In this document: piece by piece, positions 1 through 6,570 of the stretch
Numbering within the stretch: position 1 is the first letter of the stretch
How the letters are laid out: every line of letters begins with the position of its first letter
DNA from: a virus
Direction: 5' to 3' (one strand)
DNA: 44,304 nt
Virus record (IMG/VR): IMGVR_UViG_3300048592_000301
Span: 1-44,304 of that record
Notes under the pieces: generated by a model
The model's database searches: none
What the model was told of the DNA's origin: nothing
What the model saw: only the letters and a program-made list of their open reading frames with translations
Made by a program: the position numbers and the translations under genes

Positions 1-40
1 TTCTTCTGACAATACATTCAGCCAATATTTCGTTGTACAC

Positions 41-119
41 TTTTTTGAACATTTGTACATTATTTTGTACTTCTTTACTCATAAGTTATTGATTGTTAAT
101 TATGGCTTATATACCGTAG
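41..119 (+). other. attI-like leader of array A
   Basis: This 79-bp stretch ends at the G of the first core box (GTTATAAGCC, 119-128). It is repeated exactly at 44100-44178 through the circular overlap, and at 34690-34768 with 73 of 79 bases identical, where it heads array B. Its minus strand carries the 5' leader and first codons (MSKEVQNNVQMF) of the downstream gene. A short palindrome, GGCTTATA (104-111) against TATAAGCC (121-128), straddles the core. The position next to the first cassette is what an integron attI site would occupy; the assignment is inferred from position and duplication. Confidence 0.65.
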
Positions 120-368
120 TTATAAGCCATTTAAGTAAGATTGCACCCTTGTCCAAAAAAATGACTGAAATTGCGGTATTCCAGTTAATCTTTTTATGTG
201 TAGACAACTTATTTTAGCACTTTCAATAGCTATTTCACGCCTTTGTTCATTAGTTGTCATTATACTTTTATCATCTTCACCAATCAAATATACTATCTGA
301 TGTGCTTGATGTTCGCTGATTAATCCTTCAGCAATTTCTTTTACTTTTTCGTCTGTAATTTCTGACAT
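120..368 (-). CDS. Hypothetical protein, 82 aa (cassette C1 cargo)
   Basis: I do not recognise this protein. It is charged and soluble-looking, with a glutamate/lysine-rich helical N-terminus and no membrane segment. It is the only gene of cassette C1, the 408-bp segment missing from the second copy of this region at the right end of the window, so it is dispensable to the phage. Its TAA stop codon (120-122) is supplied by the GTTA of the array core box rather than by the cassette body. The start at 368 follows an AT-rich, Shine-Dalgarno-free leader, as usual in Bacteroidetes. The gene is transcribed leftwards into the leader and the HTH gene at 43902-44141. Confidence 0.6.
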   Translation of the reverse strand: MSEITDEKVKEIAEGLISEHQAHQIVYLIGEDDKSIMTTNEQRREIAIESAKISCLHIKRLTGIPQFQSFFWTRVQSYLNGL

Positions 369-398
369 ATCAATTTATTTTAGTTGTTAATAATAAAC

Positions 399-536
399 GG
401 CTTATAACAGCACATACCCAAAAGAGGGGTTTTAGTGGTTATATGAACATCTTCGCTTCGGTTAAACATTTGTACTATTTTGAAATTTTGTGCTTCGATT
501 TCCCCTCCTTCGGGTATCTGCAAAACGTTATAGGGC
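399..536 (+). repeat. attC-like site S1 (cassette C1)
   Basis: The left box GGCTTATAAC (399-408) is the exact reverse complement of the cassette start GTTATAAGCC (119-128). One base (A) separates it from a stem that pairs GCACATACCC with GGGTATCTGC; five bases (AAAAC) then precede the right box GTTATAGGGC (527-536). A long loop lies between the arms and contains AACATTTGTAC, shared with other sites. The right box is where the two versions of this region switch. Confidence 0.8.
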
Positions 537-538
537 AT

Positions 539-841
539 TTAACGAACCCCTATCCATTCAGCAAATGAACCTCCGAACCAATCAGCATCTAAATACTCTT
601 GATAGCGTTGTTTTGACCTGCTGTTTTTGTTTTTCGGTGGCTTTTTATTGAAAGTTTCCAAGTAAACAACTTCTGAGGTTGGATGACAAGGTAAAGGCGA
701 TTTGTCCTTTCTGTCATAAAAAGTAACTCCAATATAGTTACCCATATCTTTGGTAATTACGCCTTTTTCACCGCCAACAGTAACCTCTCTGAACATATCA
801 GCAGGTACTTTGTAATAATTTTTAATGTACTCAAATTCCAT
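539..841 (-). CDS. Hypothetical phage protein, 100 aa (cassette C2)
   Basis: Unknown function. The middle looks like a compact beta fold (residues ~25-60, containing GNYIGVTFYD), followed by a basic linker rich in Lys/Asn (PKNKNSRSKQR) and an aromatic C-terminus (DADWFGGSFAEWIG). It is the sole cargo of cassette C2 and lies upstream of C1 in the transcription direction. Its last ~38 codons recur exactly at 44190-44304 because the genome ends overlap; there the gene sits directly beside the leader, with C1 absent. The protein resembles small accessory proteins of Bacteroidetes phages, but I cannot name a family. Confidence 0.65.
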   Translation of the reverse strand: MEFEYIKNYYKVPADMFREVTVGGEKGVITKDMGNYIGVTFYDRKDKSPLPCHPTSEVVYLETFNKKPPKNKNSRSKQRYQEYLDADWFGGSFAEWIGVR

Positions 842-858
842 AATCTGAAAATAAAAAC

Positions 859-995
859 GCCCTATAACATACGCTATACAAAAGCAGGGGCGTACTGCTA
901 AAGTGAGCGTTCGTGCATCTATTTTTCATTTGTGCAAGGCTGAAAGGGAGTGCATCTTTACCCCTGCCTTCGTATAGCGTTTTACCGTTAGGCAA
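859..995 (+). repeat. attC-like site S2 (cassette C2)
   Basis: The left box GCCCTATAAC (859-868) is the exact reverse complement of the C2 start GTTATAGGGC (527-536). The stem pairs ACGCTATAC (871-879) with GTATAGCGT (972-980), and further in GCAGGGG with CCCCTGC. Spacers are asymmetric: AT on the left, TTTACC on the right. The right box is GTTAGGC (987-993). The reading frame through this site on the minus strand is open but is not counted as a gene. Confidence 0.8.
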
Positions 996-1028
996 CATTA
1001 AAACGAGCCAACACACAGGCAATCACGC

Positions 1029-1408
1029 TTGCCTAACAGCGTATTGGTTCAATATTTTAAAAAGCCTACGCAATCTTAGTTACTTTAATAATATTAGATG
1101 ATGAAACTAGCTTGTAAAACCAATTTGTAATTTTGCCAAAAACAGGGTCGTATAAATCATCATCATCATCCGTTAAGTGTCTCCATAATCTTACTGGTGG
1201 ATTATCTTCTGTTAAATAACCCTCTAATATAACATATTCTTCTACTTGAAACGGATGTCCTGTTTTTATTCCAAGTGCTTTTTCAACACAATCAATCATA
1301 TCCTCTGGCACTCCTTTTATTAAAAGTTCGTTTTTTGTTGGTACCATTTTCATTGTTTTTCCTCCTTATTTTTTAAAATACTAAACCAATACGCAAACCG
1401 TTAGTAGC
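1029..1408 (+). repeat. attC-like site S3 enclosing a gene (cassette C3)
   Basis: The left box TTGCCTAAC (1029-1037) matches the C3 start GTTAGGCAA (987-995) in reverse complement. After one A, GCGTATTGGTT (1039-1049) pairs with AACCAATACGC (1384-1394), followed by AAACC and the right box GTTAGTAGC (1400-1408). Unusually, the 95-aa gene lies entirely inside the loop. The head of C3 (996-1008) also carries CATTAAAACGAGC, which recurs as the loop of S4, hinting at an older, decayed site. Confidence 0.7.
1066..1353 (-). CDS. Hypothetical acidic protein, 95 aa (cassette C3)
   Basis: Function not recognised. The N-terminal half reads as a small alpha/beta unit (ELLIKGVPEDMIDCVEKAL), followed by a beta region and an acidic run of five Asp at about residues 62-66. 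It lies completely within the two arms of palindrome S3, so gene and site are nested. The TAG stop sits inside the motif GCCTACGCA (1064-1072 on the + strand) that also ends other cassettes. It is transcribed leftwards. The start at 1353 has AT-rich upstream DNA with a GGAGGAAAA-like stretch on the minus strand, unusual here and possibly a real ribosome site. Confidence 0.65.
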   Translation of the reverse strand: MKMVPTKNELLIKGVPEDMIDCVEKALGIKTGHPFQVEEYVILEGYLTEDNPPVRLWRHLTDDDDDLYDPVFGKITNWFYKLVSSSNIIKVTKIA

Positions 1409-1413
1409 AAGCA

Positions 1414-2115
1414 CTACATTTCGTTTTCAAATAAAGTTTTCGGTTCAAAATTTTTATTAAAATCTGCCACCGCACCACTTAATACAAATTCACTCCATTG
1501 TTTCGCCATAGCGTCTGCAACCCCTTGAAAAAACTTGCTTCTTTTTACACTGCCATTTGCAAATGTTTTTCCTTTATAGTTTGCTTTCTCCAATCTGCCA
1601 CCACCTCCATTTATGTATGGTTGGTATTCAGTAAGTATTTCAGTTGGTTGCAGCTTTGGTAATCCTTTTAGCCATAAGCAAGTTTTTTTACTAAAAGGTT
1701 CTCCAAACATATATGGTTGTATTATTTGGTCATATTTTGGCAAACCAATTACGCTCATAGGCACTGGGTTTTCAATAGCTACATATTTGCAATCTAAATT
1801 ATAAAACAACATAAAAAACTCTTTTGCTTCCATTGCTTTTTTATATCTTTCTTGGTCTATAATTCCTTTTTGTGGGTACATTCTTACTGCTCCGCCATTT
1901 GTCATATAAGTGCAAGGTGGAAAAGCAATTACAATATCCCAATGTTGTTTTAATAATTCAGTTACATCGCCTTGTGTATGCCATTCAGGATAACCACCGC
2001 TACACTCTTGTAAATCACAACTAAATGCTTCGTGTCCTAAATCTCTAAATGCTTTCGTTACTGCTTGGCTTTCCTCACAAGCTAATAATATTCTTAATTT
2101 TTTTCCTTCGCTCAT
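1414..2115 (-). CDS. C5-cytosine DNA methyltransferase-like protein (cassette C4)
   Basis: 233 aa. It likely transfers a methyl group from SAM to cytosine in DNA, protecting phage DNA from host restriction. Visible support: the catalytic-loop-like IAFPPCTYMTNGG (about residues 64-76), with the PPC nucleophile motif, and AIENPVPMSV (about 118-127), corresponding to the ENV motif of C5 enzymes. The usual N-terminal FxGxG SAM motif is replaced by LLACEESQAV, as in a compact phage group of these enzymes, and the protein is shorter than typical host enzymes because a large recognition domain is missing. It is the only gene in cassette C4. An inactive decoy or a modified-base enzyme remains possible. 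Confidence 0.75.
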   Translation of the reverse strand: MSEGKKLRILLACEESQAVTKAFRDLGHEAFSCDLQECSGGYPEWHTQGDVTELLKQHWDIVIAFPPCTYMTNGGAVRMYPQKGIIDQERYKKAMEAKEFFMLFYNLDCKYVAIENPVPMSVIGLPKYDQIIQPYMFGEPFSKKTCLWLKGLPKLQPTEILTEYQPYINGGGGRLEKANYKGKTFANGSVKRSKFFQGVADAMAKQWSEFVLSGAVADFNKNFEPKTLFENEM

Positions 2116-2174
2116 TTTAATAAAAATTTTGTTTTGTGTTTCAAATAAAGTTTTGTGCTTAATTTACCGTGCCA

Positions 2175-2232
2175 GCTACTAACACGTGCTATACGCCATT
2201 AAAACGAGCGTATAGCACCATCCGTTAGGTGC
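2175..2232 (+). repeat. attC-like site S4, compact (cassette C4)
   Basis: The clearest short site, 58 bp. The left box GCTACTAAC (2175-2183) is the exact reverse complement of the C4 start GTTAGTAGC (1400-1408). A perfect 10-bp stem, TGCTATACGC (2187-2196) and GCGTATAGCA (2208-2217), encloses an 11-base loop. Spacers are ACG and CCATCC. The right box is GTTAGGTGC (2224-2232), which fits GTTRRRY. Confidence 0.85.
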
Positions 2233-2279
2233 AATATTTTTTAATTTTTTGCCTACGCACTTTGGCTTTTGCAAAGCAA

Positions 2280-2711
2280 TTAAAAGATAACGATCATACT
2301 ATCGTGCATCGGTGCTTTATTTGTAACATATTCGCCTTTAGTATTTATTCCTAAAAATTTTATTCTACCCTTTACAAATCTTATTTCTTTTGCATTTGGT
2401 TGTATATGATCGTGAAATAATTTGGTAGATGTGCTTACTGGTAATAACATAACGCATAATTTACCCTTTTTACTTTCTTCTATTGCTTTTTTTACAAATA
2501 ATTCTTTGTTTTTTTGAGAGTATGGAGGATTTACGAAGTTAGATTTCCCCCATTCCACGATCAATCCGTTATTTTCGTCTGTAATCTCTCCAAGATGTAA
2601 AGGACAAGGATCAAAGTCAAAATTAAATTCTGCATTTAATTGATCGTAAAAATCTTTTGGGGTAGCCCAATTATCGCTATGATCTAAATTTCTATTTTTC
2701 ATTTTTATCAA
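2280..2711 (-). CDS. Phage N6-adenine DNA methyltransferase (Dam-type)
   Basis: 143 aa, the size of phage Dam-type adenine methyltransferases (PF05869-like). The N-terminal DNWATPKDFYDQL signature occupies residues 13-25, FDFDPCP follows at 31-37, and the catalytic NPPY motif is at 61-64 (NFVNPPYSQ), which positions the adenine amino group. Expected role: methylate adenine in phage DNA to escape restriction. It lies in cassette C5, downstream of and overlapping the 78-aa gene by 20 bases. The start could be the second Met, three codons in. The array thus carries both an adenine and a cytosine methylase side by side. Confidence 0.85.
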   Translation of the reverse strand: MIKMKNRNLDHSDNWATPKDFYDQLNAEFNFDFDPCPLHLGEITDENNGLIVEWGKSNFVNPPYSQKNKELFVKKAIEESKKGKLCVMLLPVSTSTKLFHDHIQPNAKEIRFVKGRIKFLGINTKGEYVTNKAPMHDSMIVIF

Positions 2712-2928
2712 TTATTTTATCCATTTTAAAAGATTCAGCATAAAAAAGTTCTCTTGATTTTCTTATATCTTTCTTAATTCTTTTTTTGCATTTTAAAACA
2801 GCATTATCACAAGCTCTTTCCATAGCATCTAAAATAGCCATCTCTAAACTTTCAGCAGGATAAATTAAATCACTTAATTTATAACTATACTCCTCAAGTG
2901 TTAATTTTAGTATTGATCTATTGTTCAT
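2692..2928 (-). CDS. Hypothetical protein, 78 aa (cassette C5)
   Basis: Unknown function. It is predicted mostly helical and rich in Lys and Glu, with a central ESLEMAILDAMERACDNA helix and a basic stretch CKKRIKKDIRKSRE, so nucleic-acid binding is possible but unproven. It is the first gene of the two-gene cassette C5, and its 3' end overlaps the start of the adenine methylase by 20 bases, suggesting coupled translation. No membrane segment or signal peptide is visible. Confidence 0.6.
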   Translation of the reverse strand: MNNRSILKLTLEEYSYKLSDLIYPAESLEMAILDAMERACDNAVLKCKKRIKKDIRKSRELFYAESFKMDKIIDKNEK

Positions 2929-3017
2929 TTTATATTTAGTTTAAAAGTTTATAATTAAGCCCCTCGCACGCCACCTTAAAAAGTAAAAAACAAACAGGGG
3001 CTTACACACATTCAACG

Positions 3018-3089
3018 CACTAACTAACATAGGCTAATGGCAAACCACGTACTAAATTTTCATGCCATTAGCCCATATACGTTAGCTTC
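3018..3089 (+). repeat. attC-like site S5 (cassette C5)
   Basis: A perfect 11-bp stem, GGCTAATGGCA (3032-3042) and TGCCATTAGCC (3063-3073), is flanked by AACTAAC (3022-3028) with spacer ATA on the left and CATATAC plus GTTAGCTTC (3081-3089) on the right. The left box region reads GCACTAACTAAC rather than the GCACCTAAC expected from the C5 start at 2224, so this boundary does not obey the complementarity rule perfectly. Confidence 0.75.
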
Positions 3090-3094
3090 AATAC

Positions 3095-3328
3095 TTAAAT
3101 TTTTTGCCACCACTTCTTACTTTTAAGTTTTTCAATTTCTTCTCTTAGTAATTTATTTTCTACTAAAACAGTTTTTAAGGCATCATCCGTACTGATAGCT
3201 TTTATTGTTGTTATAGCACCTCCGTAAGTCCAATCATATGAACTTATAATAACTGTTTTATTATTAAAAGCCTCTTTGTATTCTAACAAATTGTCGTATT
3301 CTTTTTTTTCTAATGTTACTGTTATCAT
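3095..3328 (-). CDS. Hypothetical protein, 77 aa (cassette C6)
   Basis: Unknown. An N-terminal beta segment (MITVTLEKKEYDNLLEYKEAF) is followed by a short strand region and a C-terminal leucine-rich coiled-coil-like helix ending in a basic KSKKWWQKI tail, compatible with an oligomerising accessory protein. A start ten codons upstream at 3358 is also open, but 3328 follows an A-rich leader and begins the ordered part of the protein, so I prefer it. It is the only gene in cassette C6, the last module of array A before the phage core genes. Confidence 0.55.
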   Translation of the reverse strand: MITVTLEKKEYDNLLEYKEAFNNKTVIISSYDWTYGGAITTIKAISTDDALKTVLVENKLLREEIEKLKSKKWWQKI

Positions 3329-3379
3329 ATTTATTTTGTTTAATTGTTTATAATCCAACGCTAAAAAATTTAAGTACTA

Positions 3380-3450
3380 AAGCTAACAGCACCTAAATCG
3401 CAAATTTTGTGAAGAACAAAATCAGCGTTTAGCTGCCAACCGTTATATTC
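3380..3450 (+). repeat. attC-like site S6, end of array A
   Basis: The left box AAGCTAAC (3380-3387) is the reverse complement of the C6 start GTTAGCTT (3081-3088). After one A, GCACCTAAATCGC plus AAATTTTGT pairs imperfectly with ACAAAATCAGCGTTTAGCTGC (3416-3436). CAACC then precedes the right box GTTATATTC (3442-3450). No further palindrome follows, so the array ends here. Confidence 0.78.
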
Positions 3451-3812
3451 TATAAATATCTAAGCATCCCATTTGCGGCATCTTTTATTCCAGCGGCACG
3501 TTCATTCAAAGATTTTATTTGTTTTTCAATTAACTCTTTTTCATAAGTTACAAAATAACCCCTGCTTGTTGCTATTATTGGTAAAATACCATTCTTTCGG
3601 ATATAATTAACCATTTTGCGAAGCTTCACCCCATTAACCGGGAATTGTCGTTCCATTGTTTCTAATTGATACAATGTGTTTATTATTTTGCAAAGTTCTT
3701 CGGATTTAATTGCAGATTGCCCAATTCTTTTAAACGCCTGTTCAACGTATCGAATTAACCTTAATTCATCTTGCATTAAATCCTCTGTTATTTCTTCGAA
3801 GTTTGTTATCAT
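3450..3812 (-). CDS. Winged-helix-like phage protein, 120 aa
   Basis: No confident family. The segment KLRKMVNYIRKNGILPIIATSRGYFV (about residues 64-89) looks like the recognition helix and wing of a winged-helix fold, and such proteins often sit beside recombination genes in Bacteroidetes phages. It is downstream of the HNH gene, overlapping it by four bases (ATGA), so it belongs to the recombination operon starting at 5434. A regulatory or DNA-binding role in replication and recombination is inferred from fold impression and neighbours only. Confidence 0.7.
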   Translation of the reverse strand: MITNFEEITEDLMQDELRLIRYVEQAFKRIGQSAIKSEELCKIINTLYQLETMERQFPVNGVKLRKMVNYIRKNGILPIIATSRGYFVTYEKELIEKQIKSLNERAAGIKDAANGMLRYL

Positions 3813-4054
3813 AGTTTTTTTAGATGTATAAGTTTTAAATTTTCTTTTTCATTCGGAACATCCCCATATTTTAAATGACATTCTCGACATAGTGCCATAA
3901 GATTTTCAATATTATCTTTCTTCTTATCGCCCCCGATTTTTCTATTTTCTATGTGATGAATATCAACAGCTTTATTCCCGCAAATTTCACAAGGGATAAA
4001 ATCGTCAATACCATAACCGAAATGTTTAAAATATATTTTAGTGTGATTTTTCAA
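3809..4054 (-). CDS. HNH endonuclease, 81 aa
   Basis: A short HNH nuclease. The zinc pairs are Cys22/Cys25 (CEICG) and Cys56/Cys59 (CRECH), the catalytic motif contains His33-His34 (VDIHHI), the central Asn51, and His60 closes the fold. Stand-alone HNH proteins of this size may nick DNA in homing, packaging or recombination. Here it is between the YqaJ exonuclease (overlap 17 bases) and the winged-helix-like gene (overlap 4 bases), so a role with the recombination module, such as resolving or initiating breaks, is plausible. It is not next to the terminase, making a packaging role less likely. Confidence 0.85.
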   Translation of the reverse strand: MKNHTKIYFKHFGYGIDDFIPCEICGNKAVDIHHIENRKIGGDKKKDNIENLMALCRECHLKYGDVPNEKENLKLIHLKKL

Positions 4055-4814
4055 GTAGTTCCTCTGCTTTTTTTATCCGATTAATTAAATAATCTTTATC
4101 CTCATTCGGAATATCAAACTCAAACTTGTAAAGATTTTTATAAAATTTTCCATCAATTAAATAAGGCAAATCATCATCATTTGAGAAAACAATCCAAGCA
4201 ACCTTATTCGGGTCGTCATAGTTTTCACATTCTGTCCTTATTTTTTCAAGTTCCGATTTATAAGGGCAGTAAATAATCAACTCCCCCTTGTCGCAATCAG
4301 TAAGAATGGCGTTTGAAACTAATTGCCAATAGTATTTCTCCCCATCTGGGTGTTTTTCTCTTATTTCTGCAATATCCTTGCATTCGGCAAACGTGCAAAA
4401 ACTCTTAATCGTATAGGGGCATTTAATATCATAGACAACGCCCTCTTTTTTCCCATCGGGAGAACCGGAAAAGAAAGGAATTTCCGGGTGTATAATCGTG
4501 TCTTGCGAAATGAGTGTATATTCTATTCCTAATAAATCAAAGGCTATTTTCTCACAAACTCGCCCCCAAATTAGAGGCTTTGCCGAACCGACGTCGTTTA
4601 AGCATCTTCCAAGCTTTCTTTCCATTTGCTTTTCCGAAATATAAGTTAGAGCCAAATCCCCGAAATCAACGTCGATAGTTGTTCTTCTTCCTTTCGGATT
4701 TTCAACTTTGTACAATTCAAGTTCAATTTCTGTCATTTTTCGGCTTCCCGATTTCATTAGTTTATAAATTCCACTTGATGTAAAATTTCCAATTCTTTTT
4801 TCTGCGTGAATCAT
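4038..4814 (-). CDS. YqaJ-family viral exonuclease
   Basis: 258 aa, typical of YqaJ/lambda-exonuclease-like PD-(D/E)XK nucleases. Catalytic elements: WGRVCE with Glu88, SGSPDG with Asp120, and DIKCP with Asp129 and Lys131. It should degrade one strand of duplex DNA 5' to 3', leaving single strands for the partner annealing protein. That partner is the Rad52-like gene immediately upstream (overlap four bases, ATGA), forming a two-component recombination system. It acts in the cytoplasm during replication or genome end repair. Such a system could also help spread or rearrange sequence modules between related phages. Confidence 0.9.
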   Translation of the reverse strand: MIHAEKRIGNFTSSGIYKLMKSGSRKMTEIELELYKVENPKGRRTTIDVDFGDLALTYISEKQMERKLGRCLNDVGSAKPLIWGRVCEKIAFDLLGIEYTLISQDTIIHPEIPFFSGSPDGKKEGVVYDIKCPYTIKSFCTFAECKDIAEIREKHPDGEKYYWQLVSNAILTDCDKGELIIYCPYKSELEKIRTECENYDDPNKVAWIVFSNDDDLPYLIDGKFYKNLYKFEFDIPNEDKDYLINRIKKAEELLEKSH

Positions 4815-5434
4815 AATGCTTGGAGTTTTTTAAAGGTTTTTTTATATGAGTTGATTTCTTTATTGTTGATTATTTGCTCTATTCGGTCAATATCTACCTG
4901 GGGCAAGCCATCTTTTTTCAATTCAAATAATTCTCTTAATTCATCAACTTCGATTTCTTTAGTATTTACTCTGATTTCTCGAAAATCCTCTTTATTATAA
5001 ATATCGGCAGCAATTCCAATTTCGGCGGCGCATTTTTTTAAGCAATCCGTTGCGGCTGCTTTTAAATCATTACCAATTGACAAGGGAATTTCGGTGTTTT
5101 TTCGGCAAACGATATCCTTATTACCAAATTGCATTTTTACGATTGTTTTTCCGTTACTTCTGCAAGTTAACTTGCCCTTTACGATTGCTTCTCCATGCAA
5201 CACTTGTTGTTCAATGATTTCAAAATCCCAATCCCATCCGAACATGAGATTAAGACATTTTTTGACATACCCACCGGTTACATAATCCCATTGACCGCCA
5301 CCTTTAGCTGGGCGTTTCTTCACATACTGGGCTGGTGTTTTTTTGAGAATAATATCAAGCTGCTTTGCATTTAAAGAGTTTGATTCGACAAGCGAAAGTT
5401 CACTTGCTTCGATTAAAGATAGTTCATTTTTCAT
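4811..5434 (-). CDS. Rad52/22-like single-strand annealing protein
   Basis: 207 aa. Residues ~50-165 show features of the Rad52/Rad22-type annealing fold: WDYVTGGYVKKCLNLMFGWDWDF, a beta sheet that binds single strands (EAIVKGKLTCRSNG), and the helix GNDLKAAATDCLKKCAAEIGIA that follows the conserved strand in phage Sak-like proteins. It anneals complementary single strands produced by the YqaJ exonuclease encoded next. The C-terminal ~40 residues are helical and probably bind partners. It is the first gene of the recombination operon; a TACATTTG box lies 15 bases upstream of the start. Confidence 0.85.
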   Translation of the reverse strand: MKNELSLIEASELSLVESNSLNAKQLDIILKKTPAQYVKKRPAKGGGQWDYVTGGYVKKCLNLMFGWDWDFEIIEQQVLHGEAIVKGKLTCRSNGKTIVKMQFGNKDIVCRKNTEIPLSIGNDLKAAATDCLKKCAAEIGIAADIYNKEDFREIRVNTKEIEVDELRELFELKKDGLPQVDIDRIEQIINNKEINSYKKTFKKLQAL

Positions 5435-5448
5435 AGGTTGTGTTTTTA

Positions 5449-5456
5449 CAAATGTA
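5449..5456 (-). promoter_or_regulatory. Bacteroidetes -7 box, recombination operon
   Basis: The minus strand reads TACATTTG, fitting TAnnTTTG, 14 bases before the ATG of the Rad52-like gene. A TTTG about 23 bases further upstream may act as the -33 element. It is embedded in a short palindrome around TACAAATGTA. Confidence 0.6.
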
Positions 5457-5460
5457 TAAA

Positions 5461-6084
5461 TTATTTTTTAATTATAAAACAAATATTTTGATAAAAGTGC
5501 ATTGATTCAATCGGAAGAAAATTCCCAGCTGGCAAGTGTTTCGCATTTACGTCATTTATTAAAATTCTTAAATAATTGATTGATGTCTTTGCTGCCATGT
5601 CTTTATAATCAGGTTCGCCATCAAACCCATGTTCATTCCACCAGCTTGATTCCAAGTCCTCAATTACATATATTCCCCCTCGTTTTAAATGTGGCCACAA
5701 TAACGTAAATGAATGAATAGTTAATTTATTTATATGGCTTGCATCGTCGATTATAATGTCAAAATCTCCACATTTATGAGCAATATCATTAATGGTTGCA
5801 TCGTCGGCTTGACTGCCTTGAAAAATAGTAACATTAGCCGGTAGTTGAATTCCTGATTTATCGTACAAATCAAGCCCAAAGATTTGACCGTTTGAGAAAA
5901 ATTCTCCCCACATTCGCAGCCCGGAGCCACCTCTGTCCTTAAACTCATACCCACCAACACCTAATTCAAGCACCCGAATTGGCTTATCTTTTAAATGCTC
6001 AAAATGTCTTTGATAGTATCGACAATAATCATGATGCCCATGCTTGTCGCTTTTGTGTTTAATAGCTAATTCGATTAAATTCAT
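5461..6084 (-). CDS. SAM-dependent sugar O-methyltransferase-like protein
   Basis: 207 aa class I methyltransferase. The N-terminal SDKHGHHDYCRYYQRHF region resembles macrocin/mycinamicin-type sugar O-methyltransferases. Motif I is RVLELGVGG (about residues 38-46), followed by an acidic SAM ribose contact in FGLDLYD, the DFDIIIDDASH metal/catalytic region (about 108-118) and IYVIEDLE. The most likely substrate is a sugar, on a surface polysaccharide or a virion glycan. The phage encodes several glycosyltransferases, which supports a shared glycan-modifying function. It overlaps the 62-aa gene by four bases. Confidence 0.75.
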   Translation of the reverse strand: MNLIELAIKHKSDKHGHHDYCRYYQRHFEHLKDKPIRVLELGVGGYEFKDRGGSGLRMWGEFFSNGQIFGLDLYDKSGIQLPANVTIFQGSQADDATINDIAHKCGDFDIIIDDASHINKLTIHSFTLLWPHLKRGGIYVIEDLESSWWNEHGFDGEPDYKDMAAKTSINYLRILINDVNAKHLPAGNFLPIESMHFYQNICFIIKK

Positions 6085-6269
6085 ATTTCCTCTGATTTTA
6101 AAATTTCTTTCTTAGCGTTAATATAACCTGACCTTATAGCGTTATATTTCGACAACCCCTCTTCCTCGTTCAAGGATATTGAACCATTAGAGTGTTTTCC
6201 ATCTATTTTTGTGAAGTAAAAAATAGTGCCATCTTTTTTTGTTTCTTTTATAAATTCTAATTTAGCCAT
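6081..6269 (-). CDS. Hypothetical protein, 62 aa
   Basis: Unknown small soluble protein. The sequence alternates charged and aromatic residues, with a beta-hairpin-like start (LEFIKETKKDGTIFYFTKIDG) and a Lys-rich helical end. It sits in an operon of short genes with a four-base overlap with the methyltransferase downstream and a one-base gap from the 99-aa gene upstream. No motif supports a function. Confidence 0.6.
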   Translation of the reverse strand: MAKLEFIKETKKDGTIFYFTKIDGKHSNGSISLNEEEGLSKYNAIRSGYINAKKEILKSEEI

Positions 6270-6270
6270 T

Positions 6271-6570
6271 TTAGTTAAAGTTTAGTTTTCGGTGATTAAT
6301 TGGTTGAGTTTTCGTGGAATAAAAATTTATTAGATAACAGTCAGCAACTCTATAAGTCAAGAGCATTCTGTCTTTATCGAACATTTCTCCGGGCATATAA
6401 AGAGTAACATTAGAATTATGCATTAATAAGTTGTGCAATTTGATTAATGAAACTAAATCAACGTCGTAAAAAGAAAAACTCGTTGCGTCAATCTTTAACT
6501 CGTTTGCTTTTTGCATCAAGGTTGTTATTTCCTTAATTTTCAAAATGTAATGTATTTCTGTCAAAATCAT
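6271..6570 (-). CDS. Hypothetical protein, 99 aa
   Basis: Not recognised. The protein is predicted to be mixed alpha/beta, with no transmembrane segment and no cysteine pair suggesting metal binding. It overlaps the 104-aa gene upstream by four bases, so both are probably made from one message. Its place among early small genes downstream of a promoter-like box near 6934 suggests an accessory or host-takeover protein, which is inference only. Confidence 0.6.
   Translation of the reverse strand: MILTEIHYILKIKEITTLMQKANELKIDATSFSFYDVDLVSLIKLHNLLMHNSNVTLYMPGEMFDKDRMLLTYRVADCYLINFYSTKTQPINHRKLNFN

Larger units (their letters stand above)
1..653. repeat. Terminal overlap (left copy) of a circular genome
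   Basis: Bases 1-124 are identical to 44060-44183, and bases 533-653 are identical to 44184-44304. The right-hand copy lacks the intervening 125-532. The simplest reading is that the sequence closes on itself as a circle or terminally redundant phage genome, with two forms differing by one 408-bp cassette. The join in the shorter form lies inside GTTATA, present at 119-124 and 527-532. Confidence 0.93.
119..3442 (+). mobile_element. Integron-like gene cassette array A (C1-C6)
   Basis: Six modules are separated by attC-like palindromes. Boundaries, set at G|TT of each right-hand core box, give C1 120-527, C2 528-987, C3 988-1400, C4 1401-2224, C5 2225-3081 and C6 3082-3442. In C1, C2, C3, C4 and C6 the first 8-10 bases are the exact reverse complement of the inner box of the module's own palindrome, as in integron cassettes. 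C5 matches only partly. All genes lie on the minus strand, opposite to the direction in which the boxes and the leader order the array. No integrase gene is present. Cargo: two DNA methyltransferases and several unknown small proteins. Confidence 0.82.

Noticed and set aside
831-1022. Minus-strand 63-aa frame
   Set aside because: It lies almost wholly in palindrome S2; its TPLL...CY pattern comes from attC arm sequence shared with other sites, not from a conserved protein.
399-3450. Interpretation of palindromes as CRISPR repeats
   Set aside because: Arms are inverted, differ in sequence from site to site and are separated by genes; there are no uniform repeats or cas genes.
399-3450. Interpretation as IS200/IS605 or retron hairpins
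   Set aside because: No Y1 transposase or reverse transcriptase is visible, and the box complementarity within modules fits integron cassettes better.
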